Counted from the first letter of the stretch, positions 10,174-22,068 are shown. The stretch is 64,000 nt of DNA from Mesoplasma coleopterae (GCF_002804245.1 NZ_CP024968.1:620001-684000); one strand, 5' to 3'. Translations and numbers: made by a program. The notes: a model not told the origin generated them from the letters alone.

Positions 10174-11613
10174 TTATTTTAATTTCATTTCTTTAATATC
10201 AGATAGTAACATTTCATGTTCTTTATTTAATTGAATTTTATTAAAGTTTTTTACAAAAAATCTTGAAGTAAAAATTGTTTCATAATTATCCGCAAATATT
10301 TCAATTGATGATGAATCAATAAATATTTCAACTTTTTGATTTTTGAATTTTCTTAATGCTTTTCTTGGTGTTTCAAAATTTCAATCAACTTTTGCAGTTT
10401 GATTTGTTCTATCTAAAATTATTTCTTTATCAGTAAATTTTATTTCTATAAATTCATTTTTTTCGTTAAGAATTTTAATGTCTAAATTATCGCTTAAATC
10501 AAACTCTAAATGTATTGCTTTGTTTACACTTAATTCTTTAAATGCTTCTTTAGTTGTTTTAGTTAAAACATTTTTTTTGAATTCTGAGTAAGGTTTTTGA
10601 ACTAAAATTTCTTTTGATCAGCTTAGTTCTCTTGGTATTGTTAACATTGAGTGTCATGAGTATTCATCTGTTGGATATTGAACATCAACCGCACCTAATC
10701 AACCTATCATTAAAAGTTTTTTATCAACTCAATAAGTTTGCGGTGCATAAAAATCATGTCCGAAATCCATTGTTTTTAAAATTGATTTTTCATTCAATTT
10801 ATTGTTTTCAAAATCTAATTTATCTATTTGAGTATAAACAACATTTCTTGAACTATTTAGTTCATAAGGATTTTCTTCATTAAATCACCCTTCTGATGAT
10901 TGCATAAATAGCATTTTTCCTTCTAGATAATCTAAATTAGGGCATTCTCACATGTATCCATAAGTTTGGTCTAATGATGGTTTTAGTATTCTATCAAAAG
11001 TATATTTTTCCATATCGTCAGTTTTGTAGAAAACTAACCCACCAAGCATATCAGCTTTACACTGAGCACCAAAAATCATATATTTGTTATTTTCATATTC
11101 AAATATTTTTGGATCTCTTACGTGAGGTGTGAAAAGATTTTTATCGTGCTCTACAACAACTCTTTTATTTACAATTTTTTCATCAATGAAGTCCGCTTTG
11201 ATTTGCACTTCTTCAATCATTTCGCCATTTTCTTCAATATTACCTGTGTAGTAAATTTTTACTCCGTCTTTTTCTTTAAAAGCTGAGCCAGAAAATGCTC
11301 CTGTTCTTTCGAATTCTTCTGTTGGTATTATTGATACACCTAAATCATCATAATTAACAAAGTCTTTAGTTTTAACTAAACGTCAATGTTTCATTCCATG
11401 ATATGGTTGAAGTGGTGATCATTGATAATGAATATAATGTTCTCCATCTACATAAACTAATCCATTTGGATCATTCAATAATCCATTTGGAGGTGCTATA
11501 TGATATGTTGGTCTATAATATTTATCACTTGCTACTAATTCATTTGCTTTTTTAATATCATCTTGATTATGTTCTGTTATTAAATTTAATATTGTTTCTT
11601 TATTTAATTTCAT
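10174..11613 (-). CDS. scrB: Sucrose-6-phosphate hydrolase (GH32)
   Basis: Cleaves sucrose-6-phosphate imported by the PTS into glucose-6-phosphate and fructose. The 479-aa length fits bacterial GH32 enzymes. Visible signatures are LLNDPNGL near residue 43 with the nucleophile Asp, FSGSA, RDPKIF containing the transition-state Asp, and WECPNLD with the acid/base Glu. A beta-sandwich-like C-terminal domain ends IEIFADNYETIFTSRFF. There is no signal peptide, so it acts in the cytoplasm. It begins one base after the stop of the PTS permease gene, indicating a tight operon. Confidence 0.92.
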
Positions 11614-11614
11614 G

Positions 11615-13147
11615 TTAATTCACCGAAAAATCTCTTTCTAAAACTTTTGCATTCATTTCTTTGAAAACTTTAATTTTTGATAAACCAATTGTTGCAAAGA
11701 AAGTTGTTATAAATGTTGCCACAATAGCTATTGCCATTCATAAGTATGGCCCACCCGCTATTGTGTGTATGTTAAATTTATCTAATATTTCAGGTTTAGT
11801 TGTAATTGATAAAAATACTAACAATGAAGCATTACCATTTGTACAAATCACTCCAGCAAATGTTGTTATTATAATACCAACAGTTGCACCAATACTTGCT
11901 GCAATCACTGGATAAACAAATTTTAATCCTACACCAAATAATGCTGGTTCAGTTGATCCACTTACATATGCTAATGAATATGAAGGTATTGCTGTTCTTT
12001 TTAATTCTTTATTATGTCGATTTATAATTGTTACAGCTAAGATTGAAGTTGCTACTGCAATATTTAATTGTGTAAACATCGGCATCATTGTTGTTCCACC
12101 AAATGTAGTAAACTGTTGTAAGTTAATAACTACCAAGACTTGAATTAATCCGGTAATAACTAACCAAGGTAAGGCTAATCCTAAAATTGGATTAAATATA
12201 TATTTAGCAACATTATCTGTAGTTGCTCAAACCACACCTTCATTCATTCCATATGTTAATAATAAGCCTAAAGGACCTACCAATAAAATACCAATAAAGA
12301 ATGTAGAAATTGTAATCATTGGTATTGCAACCATTTCTTTAAATACAGGTATATCAAATTTGTTTGCAAATCTTTCAATATAGACTGCAATAAAACTCAT
12401 TGCAACTATAGGAAGTATTTGACCAACATATGATATTTTTCAAGGATATCCTGATTCAAGGAATGATGCATCTCCAAATCATTTAAATATGTCACCATAT
12501 TCTCCACTCATAATGTCATTTGTGCTTATCAAATCATGGAAACATAATACAATACCAATTGATATACCAATTGCTTGACTACCTTTCATAAGTTTAAAAA
12601 TTGATCAAGGAATCATTATTGAGAAAGCTAAGTTTAATGCTTTTTGTAAAATATCAAACATTTCCCCAACTGCTTTTGCAAATTGACCAGTTTCTGATAA
12701 AGTTCCTGATCCAAAATCTATACCATTAAATACATTTGATAATGTAGCTACTATGGCCATTGTTATCAAAAGAGGTATAAGAGGTTTTACAATAACAGAA
12801 ATCCCATCAGTTACTACTTTAAAAAAGTTCCCCTCTTTATTAACTCTTACTTCAAAATCATTAGGAATCTCTTCATATGAAATTTTTAGCGATTTTAATA
12901 AATTTAAAAAAACTTCATCAATATTCTCGTTAACAATCAATTGAACAAAGTCATCTTTTAGTAATGTTTTAACAAAAATTTTAGAACCTTCAAGTTTATT
13001 CAAATTTAATTTTGTTATGTCAATAACTTTGATTCTGATTCTTGTTGAACATCTATTAATTAACTCGATGTTTTTTATTCCACCGACAGCTTCTCTTACT
13101 TTTTTACATTCGTCGTAAAAGTGGCTGTTTATTTTTGCATGTTTCAT
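11615..13147 (-). CDS. PTS permease EIIBC of the sucrose operon
   Basis: A 510-aa membrane permease expected to import and phosphorylate sucrose, judged from the GH32 gene that follows. The EIIB domain (residues 1-90) has phospho-acceptor Cys33 in NRCSTRIRIK. About ten membrane segments of EIIC follow, with the family motif SGSTEPALFGVGLKF. The usual ITGxHH motif reads ITGLIQ here, so the conserved histidines are absent. The start chosen is the ATG of MKHAKIN behind AAAGGTG; a TTG five codons upstream is less likely. An 11-bp inverted repeat precedes the gene. Confidence 0.85.
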
Positions 13148-13167
13148 TTTTTCACCTTTCAAAAAAT

Positions 13168-13205
13168 AATAATTTCTATTTATTTTTACCTTTTTAGAAA
13201 TTATT
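13168..13205. promoter_or_regulatory. 11-bp inverted repeat before the sucrose operon
   Basis: Arms AATAATTTCTA (13168-13178) and TAGAAATTATT (13195-13205) are perfectly complementary with a 16-base spacer, and end about 20 bases ahead of the permease start. It could be a split operator or an mRNA hairpin near the ribosome site. No regulator gene lies beside the operon. Confidence 0.45.
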
Positions 13206-13289
13206 CTAAACTTATTATAAGTCTAATTTAACCTACAATGAGTTGTTAAAAGTAAAAACCTATAATCATAAGTTGGATAAAATGCAAAC

Positions 13290-13314
13290 AAAAAAAGTGG
13301 CTAATAACCACTTA
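13290..13314 (-). terminator. Terminator of the nrd operon
   Basis: Minus-strand hairpin AAGTGG-TTATTAG-CCACTT followed by seven T, shortly after the nrdE stop codon. Confidence 0.88.
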
Positions 13315-13322
13315 GTTTTTTA

Positions 13323-15488
13323 TTAAATTACACATGCATCACATTCATAGTTTTCACTATCTTCTAATACTTCTTGTCTTACACGTACGTAGTAGATTGA
13401 TGCACATTTTTTCTTGAATGCATGAATGTATGCTTTGTTTAAGTCACGAGTTGTAACTTGGTCTGTCATAAATAAAGTTAATGAAATAGCTTGATCAACA
13501 TGTTGTTGAGCTGCAGCAACAATATCAATAATTGGCATTGGCCCAACTTCATATGCTCCTAAAGCATAGTAAGCCATGTTATCAAAATTGATGTTGTATG
13601 CTGGAACGTAAATTCTACCTAATTTACCTTCTTTACGTACTTCAATTGGTGCTACAACTGGTTGTAAGCTTGGAGTACATGAAGATAAGTAACTAATTGA
13701 TCCTGTAGGAGCAACAGCCATTAAGTGTGAATTTGCGATTCCATCTTTTTTAATTAATTCAACTAATTCAATTCAATCTTGTTGAGTTGGAATAGTTACA
13801 TTGTATTGGGCAAATAATTCTTTAACTCTTTGTGTTTCAGGAGTTCATTTATCTTCTGCACATTTAGTATATTTATTAAATCAACTTCCATCAGCAAATT
13901 GTGATGTTTCAAATCCATCAAATGTGTCATATTGTAAAGCCAATTTATGTGATGCTTTAAATGCATTATATGCCATTGCATAGAAGAACATATTTGTAAA
14001 ATCAACAGCTTCAATTGAATTATATCAAATAAAGTTTGTTGCTAAGAAACCATGTAAGTTCATTGCTCCCAAACCGACAGCATGATTTTTTTTGTTTCCT
14101 TGTTGAATTGAAGGAGCACTACTTAAATCACTTGTTCTTGAAACTAAATCTAAAGCATTAATTGAGTGTTCAATAACTTCTCCAAATTCAGCTCCACTTT
14201 CCATTACTTTAGCAATGTTAAGACTTCCTAAATTACAACAGATATCGTCTCCCATAGTTTTAAAACTTAAATCATCGTTAAAAGTACTTGGTGTTGAAAC
14301 TTGAGCAATTTCACTACACAAGTTACTCATAACAATTCTTCCAGTTGCTGCATGAGCATTGTTATTATTTACAGTATCATCAAACAAGATGTATGGGTAT
14401 CCACTTTCAAAATGCAATTCTGCAACAGTTAAAAAGAATTTTCTTGCATTAATATAAGTTTTTTTGATGTTTGGGTTTTCAATTAAATTATAGTATTCTT
14501 TAGTAATTGAAATATCTGACATTGCTTTTCCATATTCTCTTTCAACATCATAAGGACTGAATAAAGCCATTTCTTCATTTTTTTGAGCTAATTCAAAAGT
14601 AATATCTGGAATAACTAATCCTAATGATAATGATTTAATACGAATTTTTTCATCAGCATTTTCTCTTTTTGTGTCTAAGAATGACATAACATCTGGGTGG
14701 TGAGCATTTAAGTAAACTGCACCAGCACCTTGTCTTTGTCCTAGTTGGTTAGCATATGAGAATGAATCTTCTAAAATTTTCATAACAGGGATAACACCAG
14801 TTGCCTGGTTAGCAATGTGTTTAATTGGTGCTCCTAATTCACGTAGATTAGTTAAACATAAAGCAACTCCACCACCTCGTTTTGATAATTGCAATGATGT
14901 TGTAACAGCACGACAAATTGATTCCATGTTGTCTTCTACTCTTAATAGATAACAAGAAACATATTCACCACGTTGTTTTTTACCAGCATTTAAAAATGTT
15001 GGTGTAGCTGGTTGGAATCTTCCTAACATTAATTGTCTTAATGTTTTTTTTGCAGATTCAAAATTTCCATTTCCCAAGAATAAAGCATTCATAACTGCTC
15101 TATCTTCAAAATTTTCCAAATATTTTTGACCATCAAATGTTTTTAAACCATATGAATTATAAAACTTCATCGCTCCCATAAAACTTGGAAATTCACGATT
15201 GAATCCATAAGCGATATCAGTAATTTCTTCAATTTGTTCAATACTATATTTGTTAATAACTTCTTCTTCATAGTATCCATTAGAAACTAAGTATTCAATT
15301 CTTTCTTTAACTGAATCGAACTTTACTAATCTTGGTTCAACATGATGTTTTAAGTAAGCTTTAGCAGCTTCTACATCTAGTTTAAAATTATCTGATCCAG
15401 CAGCTAATATTTTAGCTCTGGCATTTAACGTAACATATTCATCACTTTCTTCTGTACCAGATAATGTATTTATTTTTTTATCTTCCAT
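13323..15488 (-). CDS. nrdE: Class Ib ribonucleotide reductase, large subunit NrdE
   Basis: Catalytic subunit that reduces ribonucleoside diphosphates using a radical passed from NrdF. Of 721 aa, the active-site features visible are the cysteine in GEYVSCYLL, the NLCSEIAQ motif with radical Cys and Glu, the second redox Cys in [11 protein letters not shown], and the C-terminal electron-relay pair in [15 protein letters not shown] marks the substrate phosphate site. The start is the ATG of MEDKK behind GAGG, lying only two bases from the nrdI stop. It is the last gene of nrdF-nrdI-nrdE. Confidence 0.97.
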
Positions 15489-15490
15489 CT

Positions 15491-15946
15491 TTATTTTCCT
15501 CAAAAGTCTTTCAATATTTTATTAATTTTGTCTACGTCACCTTGAGTTCCCAATAATTCAAATTGATATAACAATGGAACATTAAGTTTTTTTGATAAAA
15601 TTGGTCCTGCCATTGCAAAAGTATTACCAAAGTTAGTATTACCTGAAGCAATTACGCCCCTACAAAAACTTCTGTTGTTTTCATTGTTTAAAAATTTAAT
15701 AACTTGTTTTGGAACTGCGCCTGAAGTAAATTCTCCACCACCACTGTATGTTGGAGTTATTAATACATAATCAGAATCAACAATAATTTCTTCTTCTAAT
15801 TCGTATGGTATTCTTGAATTTTCAACACCAAGTTTTTGAATAAATCTATGTGTATTGTTTGATATTGATGAAAAGTAAACAACATGTACTTTTCCTGTAG
15901 GTTTAACAATTTCTTCACCCGAAACTAATTTAATATCATCATGCAT
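15491..15946 (-). CDS. nrdI: Flavodoxin-like ribonucleotide reductase activator NrdI
   Basis: A 151-aa flavoprotein. The FMN phosphate loop is [14 protein letters not shown], and TPTYSGGG and ASGNTNFGN line the flavin site. In class Ib systems NrdI supplies superoxide to activate NrdF. In the metal-free NrdF group it is thought to support hydroxylation of the radical tyrosine. The last codons include a UGA Trp (KDFWGK). It starts three bases after nrdF, which implies co-translation. Confidence 0.95.
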
Positions 15947-15949
15947 AAT

Positions 15950-16972
15950 TTAAAACTCCCAATCTTCGTCTTCTGTTTCTTCTGAAACACCCATAATGTA
16001 TGATGAACCATTTCCTGAGAAGAAATCGTGGTTTTCATCAGCTCTAGCAGATAACTGAGTAAAGATTTCTGGTTCTATTTTTGTTTCTTCTTCTGTGAAT
16101 GGTGAATCATAACCTAAATTTTGCAAGAATTTACCTGCGTTGTACACACTGAATCTGATTGCATCTTCAGCAAGTCCAAAACCATCATATAATTCTTTTA
16201 AATAAGCTGTTTCTAAATCAATTAGTTCGTATAATAATTTAAATACGAAGTCTTTCATTTCGGCTTGTTTTTCTGGAGAAAGTTTAGCTACTTTCTTTTG
16301 GTATTTGTATCCACTGTAGTAGTTGTGAATAACTTTATCTCTTAAAATTAATCTAATAATATCTGAAGTATTAGGCAATTTACCTCTAGCTGATAGATAG
16401 AATGGTAAATAGAAACCTCCATATAGTAAGAAGCCTGGCATTAATGCTGCTGCAACTTTTGATTTTAAAGGATCATCATTAACATAGTAAGGAATTAATG
16501 CTTTTGCTCTTTCTTGTAATGTTTCTGTATTAATAACTCATTCATGAGCTTCTTCAATTTGTTCACTTGAACATAATGTTGAGAAAATTGATCCATATGA
16601 TCTAGCATGAACAGCAACCATGAATGCAAAGTTTGTATAAATAACTTGTTCGTGATCTGTTAATGAGTTAGGTACTTGTGCAACGTCTCCAACTGTTGCT
16701 TGGATTGTATCTAATAAAGTCAATCCAGTAAAAGTTCTCGTAATTAATTCTTGTCATTCTGGTGTTAATGTTCTTCATGATGTTAAATCATTTGAAACTG
16801 GTATTTTTTCTGGTAATCAGAAGTTTTGTGTGATTCTATTTCATACTTCTAAATCTTTTTCATCGTTTACTACGTTTCAATTAACTGAACGCATTTTACC
16901 CTTGAATCCTTGTTGCGCATATTCAATAGGCGAAACAGATTCGTTATAATATTGGTTTTTTATTTTAGCCAT
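15950..16972 (-). CDS. nrdF: Ribonucleotide reductase small subunit NrdF, metal-free (VPK) type
   Basis: Radical-generating subunit, 340 aa. Asp88 (LLDTIQ), His122 (AVHARSY), His216 and radical Tyr126 are kept, but the three glutamates that bind metal in normal NrdF are Val119 (FMVAVH), Pro179 (LMPGFL) and Lys213 (RDKVIH). This is the VPK pattern of the R2e subclass characterised in 2018 from Mesoplasma florum, where Tyr126 is hydroxylated to a stable DOPA radical and no metal is needed. The C-terminal anchor ETEDEDWEF for NrdE is intact. It is first in the operon, 111 bases downstream of the riboswitch. Confidence 0.95.
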
Positions 16973-17044
16973 ATATATCCTTTCGTTTTTTCTCTATTAT
17001 AAAAGTCAACTAAATAAAAAAGTTTCTTTTTTGTCATTAGGACG

Positions 17045-17072
17045 TAAAAAGAAACTTTAATTAATATAAAGA
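17045..17072 (-). terminator. Putative intrinsic terminator of the riboswitch expression platform
   Basis: Minus-strand CTTTA-TATTAAT-TAAAG followed by TTTCTTTTT lies between the aptamer and nrdF. A weak stem with a U-run at this position suits a ligand-controlled attenuator, with the 3' strand of P1 as the switching element. The pairing partners were not folded computationally. Confidence 0.5.
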
Positions 17073-17082
17073 GTGGTTTTTC

Positions 17083-17146
17083 ACTTATAGTCTTCAAATT
17101 GGTTTGAAGGCGGGGTCAGTAGCCCATTATGCTACCCTGTATAAGT
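17083..17146 (-). promoter_or_regulatory. 2'-deoxyguanosine riboswitch (2'-dG-I) controlling nrdFIE
   Basis: Purine-type aptamer. P1 is ACTTATA/TATAAGT; P2 is GTAGC/GCTAC around loop ATAATGG; P3 is CTTCAAA/TTTGAAG. The GACTATAAGT 3' junction keeps the cytosine that pairs the ligand. The J2/3 strand reads TGACCCCGCC rather than the TTTCTACC of guanine aptamers, matching the M. florum variants shown in 2007 to prefer 2'-deoxyguanosine. It lies upstream of ribonucleotide reductase, the location of the type I-A element. Expected action is to stop transcription when 2'-dG is plentiful. Confidence 0.92.
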
Positions 17147-17228
17147 TTCTTTTATATTCAGTTGTAAGATAATAATAATTTTTTATTTTTTAAAAATCTT
17201 AAAATTAACTATTGATTTTATTTTTTTT

Positions 17229-18812
17229 CTATTTAAAATGTTGTAATTTGTATAACACTCCAATAGAATCAATAACTTTTTCCTTTTGTTGAAGTTTTTT
17301 ATATTGTGTTAACAGCTTATTGATTTTAAATTCTATTAATTCAAGATCTTTATATGTATAAGACATCATATTTTTTTTGTAAGGTCCAAAAGCTATGATG
17401 TAGTATTTAATTAATGTTTCTCATGAATATTCAAAAGTTTTTGGTGCTTTTGGGTCAATGGTTATGGTCAAAGAAAGTATTTTTAACATAATTGACATTT
17501 GAGAATTATAATCAGCTATTTCTTCGAATCGATCTGCCTTAGTTAACAATTTTTGAAAGTTTTTTGTATCTAAATTTATTGATTTAAATTTTACATTTTT
17601 ATAATTAAACTCAAATTTCCCATCAATCTCACTATAAAAGTTCATAGTTTTCACTATTCCAACTTTTTTAAATGATATTAGACAGTCTCCTAAAACACCA
17701 TTATTTCGCTTTGTTTTATTAACCATTTCCATGTAATAAGTTGAATATCTTACTCTAGCTACAAAATCCATCAACTTCTCAGCTCTAAATTTTATTTTTT
17801 TGTATTCTTTAAACTTTTTAGAGTGTTTTATTGTTCAAGCAGGATTAAAGTCCTTTTGATTTATAGGACACATGCTGTGAACTGTTTTAAGAGCTCCATC
17901 AAAGGTTTTAATATTTATTTTACCTTGTTCCTTAGATGAACTTAAAAAGAGTGGTAAATAAGCGTATAGAGCTTCATAAACCTCATCTCCTTCAGATATA
18001 ACTGAAATATTCTTTAAATTATCTCTCAAAAATATAGTTGTTATTTTTGAAAGTTCATGAATTATTTTAAACTTTTGTTTAATATTAATATTTTCTCAAT
18101 TATCTTTTTTAAAATTCAAAATAAAAGCATTTAATTCATCTTCATTTTTTAAAAATTGAATTGTTGGGGCAAGCCATTCTTTTTCTTCAGAACTCAGTTC
18201 TCTGCCTTTTTTATATGCTTCAGATATGTTTTTTCTTGTAAATACTTTTTTGATCTTATCTACCATATCAGCAGGTTTAAGAACATCTATCATAACCATT
18301 GTTATTAAAAATGGGTAAACAATTGAATAATAATATTTGCTTTCTTTATCATTTTTAAAATTTATATCATATTCAAATTTACTTGTTAGAGCACATAAAC
18401 TTGCGAAATTTCAATAATAATTTTGACTGATATCTTCCGAACTAATAAATGATGTTTTAATAATATGATTTAAAACAAATTCTTCAATCACTTCTTTAAT
18501 AAATGATTTTTGAATTTCGTCAATTTCTTTAAATTTTGATTCTACATTCTTATCTTGAAATGTAAAAGTGAAAAGTTCTTTATAATTTTCAATTATGTAA
18601 TTAGATATTTCAGTATACTTTTCAGGTTCTATATTAATCAATGACTCATTTTTTCATAATTGAAATTGAAAAAGAGAATAATAGGTAACATCATAAATTT
18701 CGTTAACTTTTTCTTTCAAATCATTATTAATTTTTTTAAAAATTTGAGATGAATCTTTTTTAATATATTCGTTAAAATATGCTCAAAAAATAGTGTCTAA
18801 ACGATTTATCAT
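17229..18812 (-). CDS. Hypothetical 527-aa protein
   Basis: A long frame starting MINRLDTIFWAYF, containing several UGA Trp codons and running unbroken to TAG. The product is rich in Lys, Ile, Asn and Phe, is mostly helical in character and has no signal peptide. One hydrophobic stretch near residue 150 (YSIVYPFLITMVMI) could be buried or membrane-associated. No catalytic motif was recognised. It follows trmFO by 14 bases and so probably ends the ABC-ABC-trmFO transcript, a placement that gives no clear hint of function. Confidence 0.75.
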
Positions 18813-18826
18813 GTTTTTTCTTCTTT

Positions 18827-20167
18827 CTATATATTTTTAATGTAGTCTTTAATAGAATTAATCGCTAATTCTGAAAAGTATTCATTTTTTAGTTTTTTAA
18901 TTTCTTGTTTTGTTACTTTTCTGCTAGGTCTTTTAAAATCAATTTCATCTACAATACCTCAATTTGCTTTCATGGGTTGAAAGTTTGTTATTGATGCCTT
19001 GTTAATATAATTTAGTAAAGCTCCTGATACAGTTTTAGAAGATGGAATACTCATTTCCTTATCTTCTATAAAATTTGCTATGTTGATTGCAGTTATTAAT
19101 CCTGAAACACTAGATTCAACATATCCTTCAACACCTGTTATTTGACCAGCAAAAAATATATTTTCATTTGATTTAAGTTGTAAGTATTTGTTAAGAACTT
19201 TTGGTGAATTAATAAAGTTATTTTTATGCATAACACCATATCTAACAAACTTAGCATTTTCTAATCCTGGTATCATAGAAAAAACTCTTTTTTGTTCAGG
19301 TCATTTTAAATTTGTTTGAAATCCAACAATATTATAAAGTCTGTCATTTGCATCATCTTGTCGCAATTGCACAACAGCATGATTTCTTGTGCCATCAGGT
19401 TTGTCTAAACCTCTAGGTTTCATTGGACCAAATAATAATGTTTCAATACCTCTTTTAGCCATAGCTTCAACTGGCATACATCCTTCAAAATATTTTAATT
19501 CAGCTTCTCCTGGTAAATGACCAATAGCAATTTCTGCTTTAATTAGTTCATTATAAAAATTTAAATATTCTTCTTTTGACATTGGACAATTTATATAATC
19601 ACTAGTTTCCCCTTTGTCATATCTGTTTTTTTGATAAGCTACGCTCATGTCAATTGAATCTTTTTCAATTATTGGTGCAACAGCATCATAAAAGTAAAAA
19701 TCATCACTACCAATAATTTTAGTAATTTCTGATTGTAGTTTATCAGTGGTTAATGGTCCAGAAGCAATTAGAGTTATTTCGCTTGGGTCAATATTTTCGA
19801 CCTCCTGATCAATTACTTCAATATTTTTATTTGAACTAATTTCATTTGTAATGTATTCTGAAAATAAAACTCTATCAACTGCTAGACTTCCTCCAGCTGG
19901 AACTTGTGCGTATTCTGCCGCTCTAATTATTAAAGAATCTAAAAGTCTCATTTCTTCTTTTAGAGTACCAACTGCATTAGTCATTTCATTGCTTCTTAAA
20001 GAATTAGAGCAAACTAATTCAGCAAACCCGTCCAAGTTTTGGACGGGGTTTTTTGTTATTCTTTTTACTTCATAAAGTTTAACTTTTATATTTCTTTTTG
20101 CTAATTGATAAGCAGCTTCTGTGCCTGCTAAACCAGCTCCAATAATATTTACTGTTTTATTTTTCAT
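18827..20167 (-). CDS. trmFO: Folate/FAD-dependent tRNA(uracil-54) methyltransferase TrmFO
   Basis: Forms 5-methyluridine at position 54 of tRNA using methylene-tetrahydrofolate and FADH2. The 446-aa protein has the FAD-binding [10 protein letters not shown] near residue 10, the family signature [24 protein letters not shown] and, in the C-terminal part, [14 protein letters not shown]. One UGA Trp splits the frame in the middle (NLKWPEQ) and another precedes GIVDEIDF. Its start codon overlaps the stop of the ABC transporter gene by one base, so they are translationally coupled. Confidence 0.95.
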
Positions 20168-22068
20168 TAATTCATCAATCCTGCTTCATATAATTTTTTA
20201 AATCTACCAGGAGTTGATATTAATTCATCATAAGTTCCTTGTTGAACAATACCTTTTCCATTTGCTCCAAGAACGATGATTTGATCTACATTTTTAATTG
20301 TTGATAAACGGTGAGCAATAGTAACACTTGTTCTACCTTTCATCAATTTATCTAATTCACCTTGAATTTCTTTTTCTACAATATTATCTAAAGCTGATGT
20401 AGCTTCATCTAATATTAAGAAGTCAGGGTTTTTCAAGAATACTCTTGCAATAACTAAACGTTGTTTTTGTCCACCTGATAATAAGAAACCTCTTTGACCT
20501 AAGATTGTATTATATCCATCTTTTAATGAAATAATAAAGTCGTGTAAATTAGCTTTTTTACATGCTTTCATAATTTCTTCATCAGTTGCATCAAATTTAG
20601 CATATCTAATGTTTTCAAAGAAATCACCAAATAAAATTTGTGGTTCTTGTTCTACATATCCAACTCTACTTAAGTATGCTGGTAAGTTAATTGTATTTAA
20701 ATCATGTGAATCTTTTACTAAAGAATCTTCATTTTTATATTTACCTTCAACCATTATTTGCCCATCTACTGGCATGTAAAATCTCAATAATAATTTAGCA
20801 ATTGTTGATTTACCGCTACCTGTTTCACCAACAAAAGCATAAGATTTACCTTTTTCAAACGTAATATTCATTTTTGGCAAAATAGTTTTTTCTGGTTTTT
20901 TAGGATAAGCAAATGAAACATTTTCAAATGTAATTGAATTAATTTTTTCAATTTCAGGACCTTGAGGGTTTGGTTTAATTGTTGGTTCAGGGTCAGTTAA
21001 CTCTGAAATTCTCTGAGCCGCATTTTGTGCTCTTGTAGCTGATCTTAATGTTGGAATTAACATGGCAATAGCACCAACAACAAATGATACTAAAACTTGG
21101 GCTAAAGGCATTTTAACTAATAATAGTTCAGTATTACCATTTTTTAAGAAAGCAACGCAAAATATGATAACAAATAAAGGCATCATTGCTGAAGCTGTTA
21201 TTTGAATTCATTGAGTTAATAAAGCTGATCATTGAACAGCTTTATCACCAGCTCTATTATAAATTTCATTTAAGTCTTCAACTCTTTTAACCTCATATTC
21301 TTCAAGACCAGAAGATTTAATTAAAGATATATTTGAAATTCTATCTGTCATATCTTGATCAACTTCACGTTTTCTGTCAAAAGCTGCAATTAGTTTTCTT
21401 CTATTTTGAATAAAAATTAATACAGCAATACCAATTGAGAAAACCATATAGACAGCCATAATAACTGCGACATATCAAATTCCTGATAGTATCATGATTA
21501 TTACAGCCATGATTATTCCAGTTAAGAAATAAATTATATTTGTAAAGAATTGTTGAATACCAAACGCTAATGATTGTGTATCACCAACAAGTCTTGTCAA
21601 AATATTTCCTGATACATGATCAAAGAAGAAATCAACATCTTGTTGTGCTAATCTAATCAACATTTTTTGTCTTTGATTAATTTCAACATGTAAAGAAAAT
21701 TGAGCGACACTTCAGTTAACAACATACTCAGATATGAATAAAAGTACAAGAGTTGCTAATGTTATATATAATCAAATTTCTCAATCTATAACAGATACTT
21801 GTCATGCTAAAAAGCTTAAAGTTTCTTTTTTTTCTGGTCCTGCTAAATCATTCATGATACCTGAAATCATCATTGTTGCAAATACGGGTAAGAATGTTGA
21901 AATTATTGCATCTAACATTGTAAAAAAACAAACAGCAAAGAAAAGAGTTTTATTTTGGCCTGCTGATTCAAATATTTGCTTCATAAAAACACCAAGTTTT
22001 TTAAATGAAAATTCCATATTTACATCAAAACCATGTTTGTTTAATTGTTTTTGATTATTATTGCTCAT
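20167..22068 (-). CDS. ABC transporter, permease-ATPase fusion (exporter half 2)
   Basis: A 633-aa half transporter of the multidrug/lipid exporter type. Six membrane segments (about residues 40-330) precede an ATPase domain with Walker [11 protein letters not shown]-loop GYVEQEPQ, signature LSGGQKQR, Walker [13 protein letters not shown] and H-loop TIAHRLS. Both ATP-site halves are consensus. It overlaps the upstream paralogue by 11 bases, so the pair almost certainly forms a heterodimer. The substrate is unknown; drug, lipid or peptide export are all possible. UGA Trp codons break the membrane domain in standard code. Confidence 0.93.

Noticed and set aside
18096-18299. Separate small gene start inside the 527-aa frame
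   Set aside because: Same frame as the surrounding coding region, separated only by UGA Trp codons.
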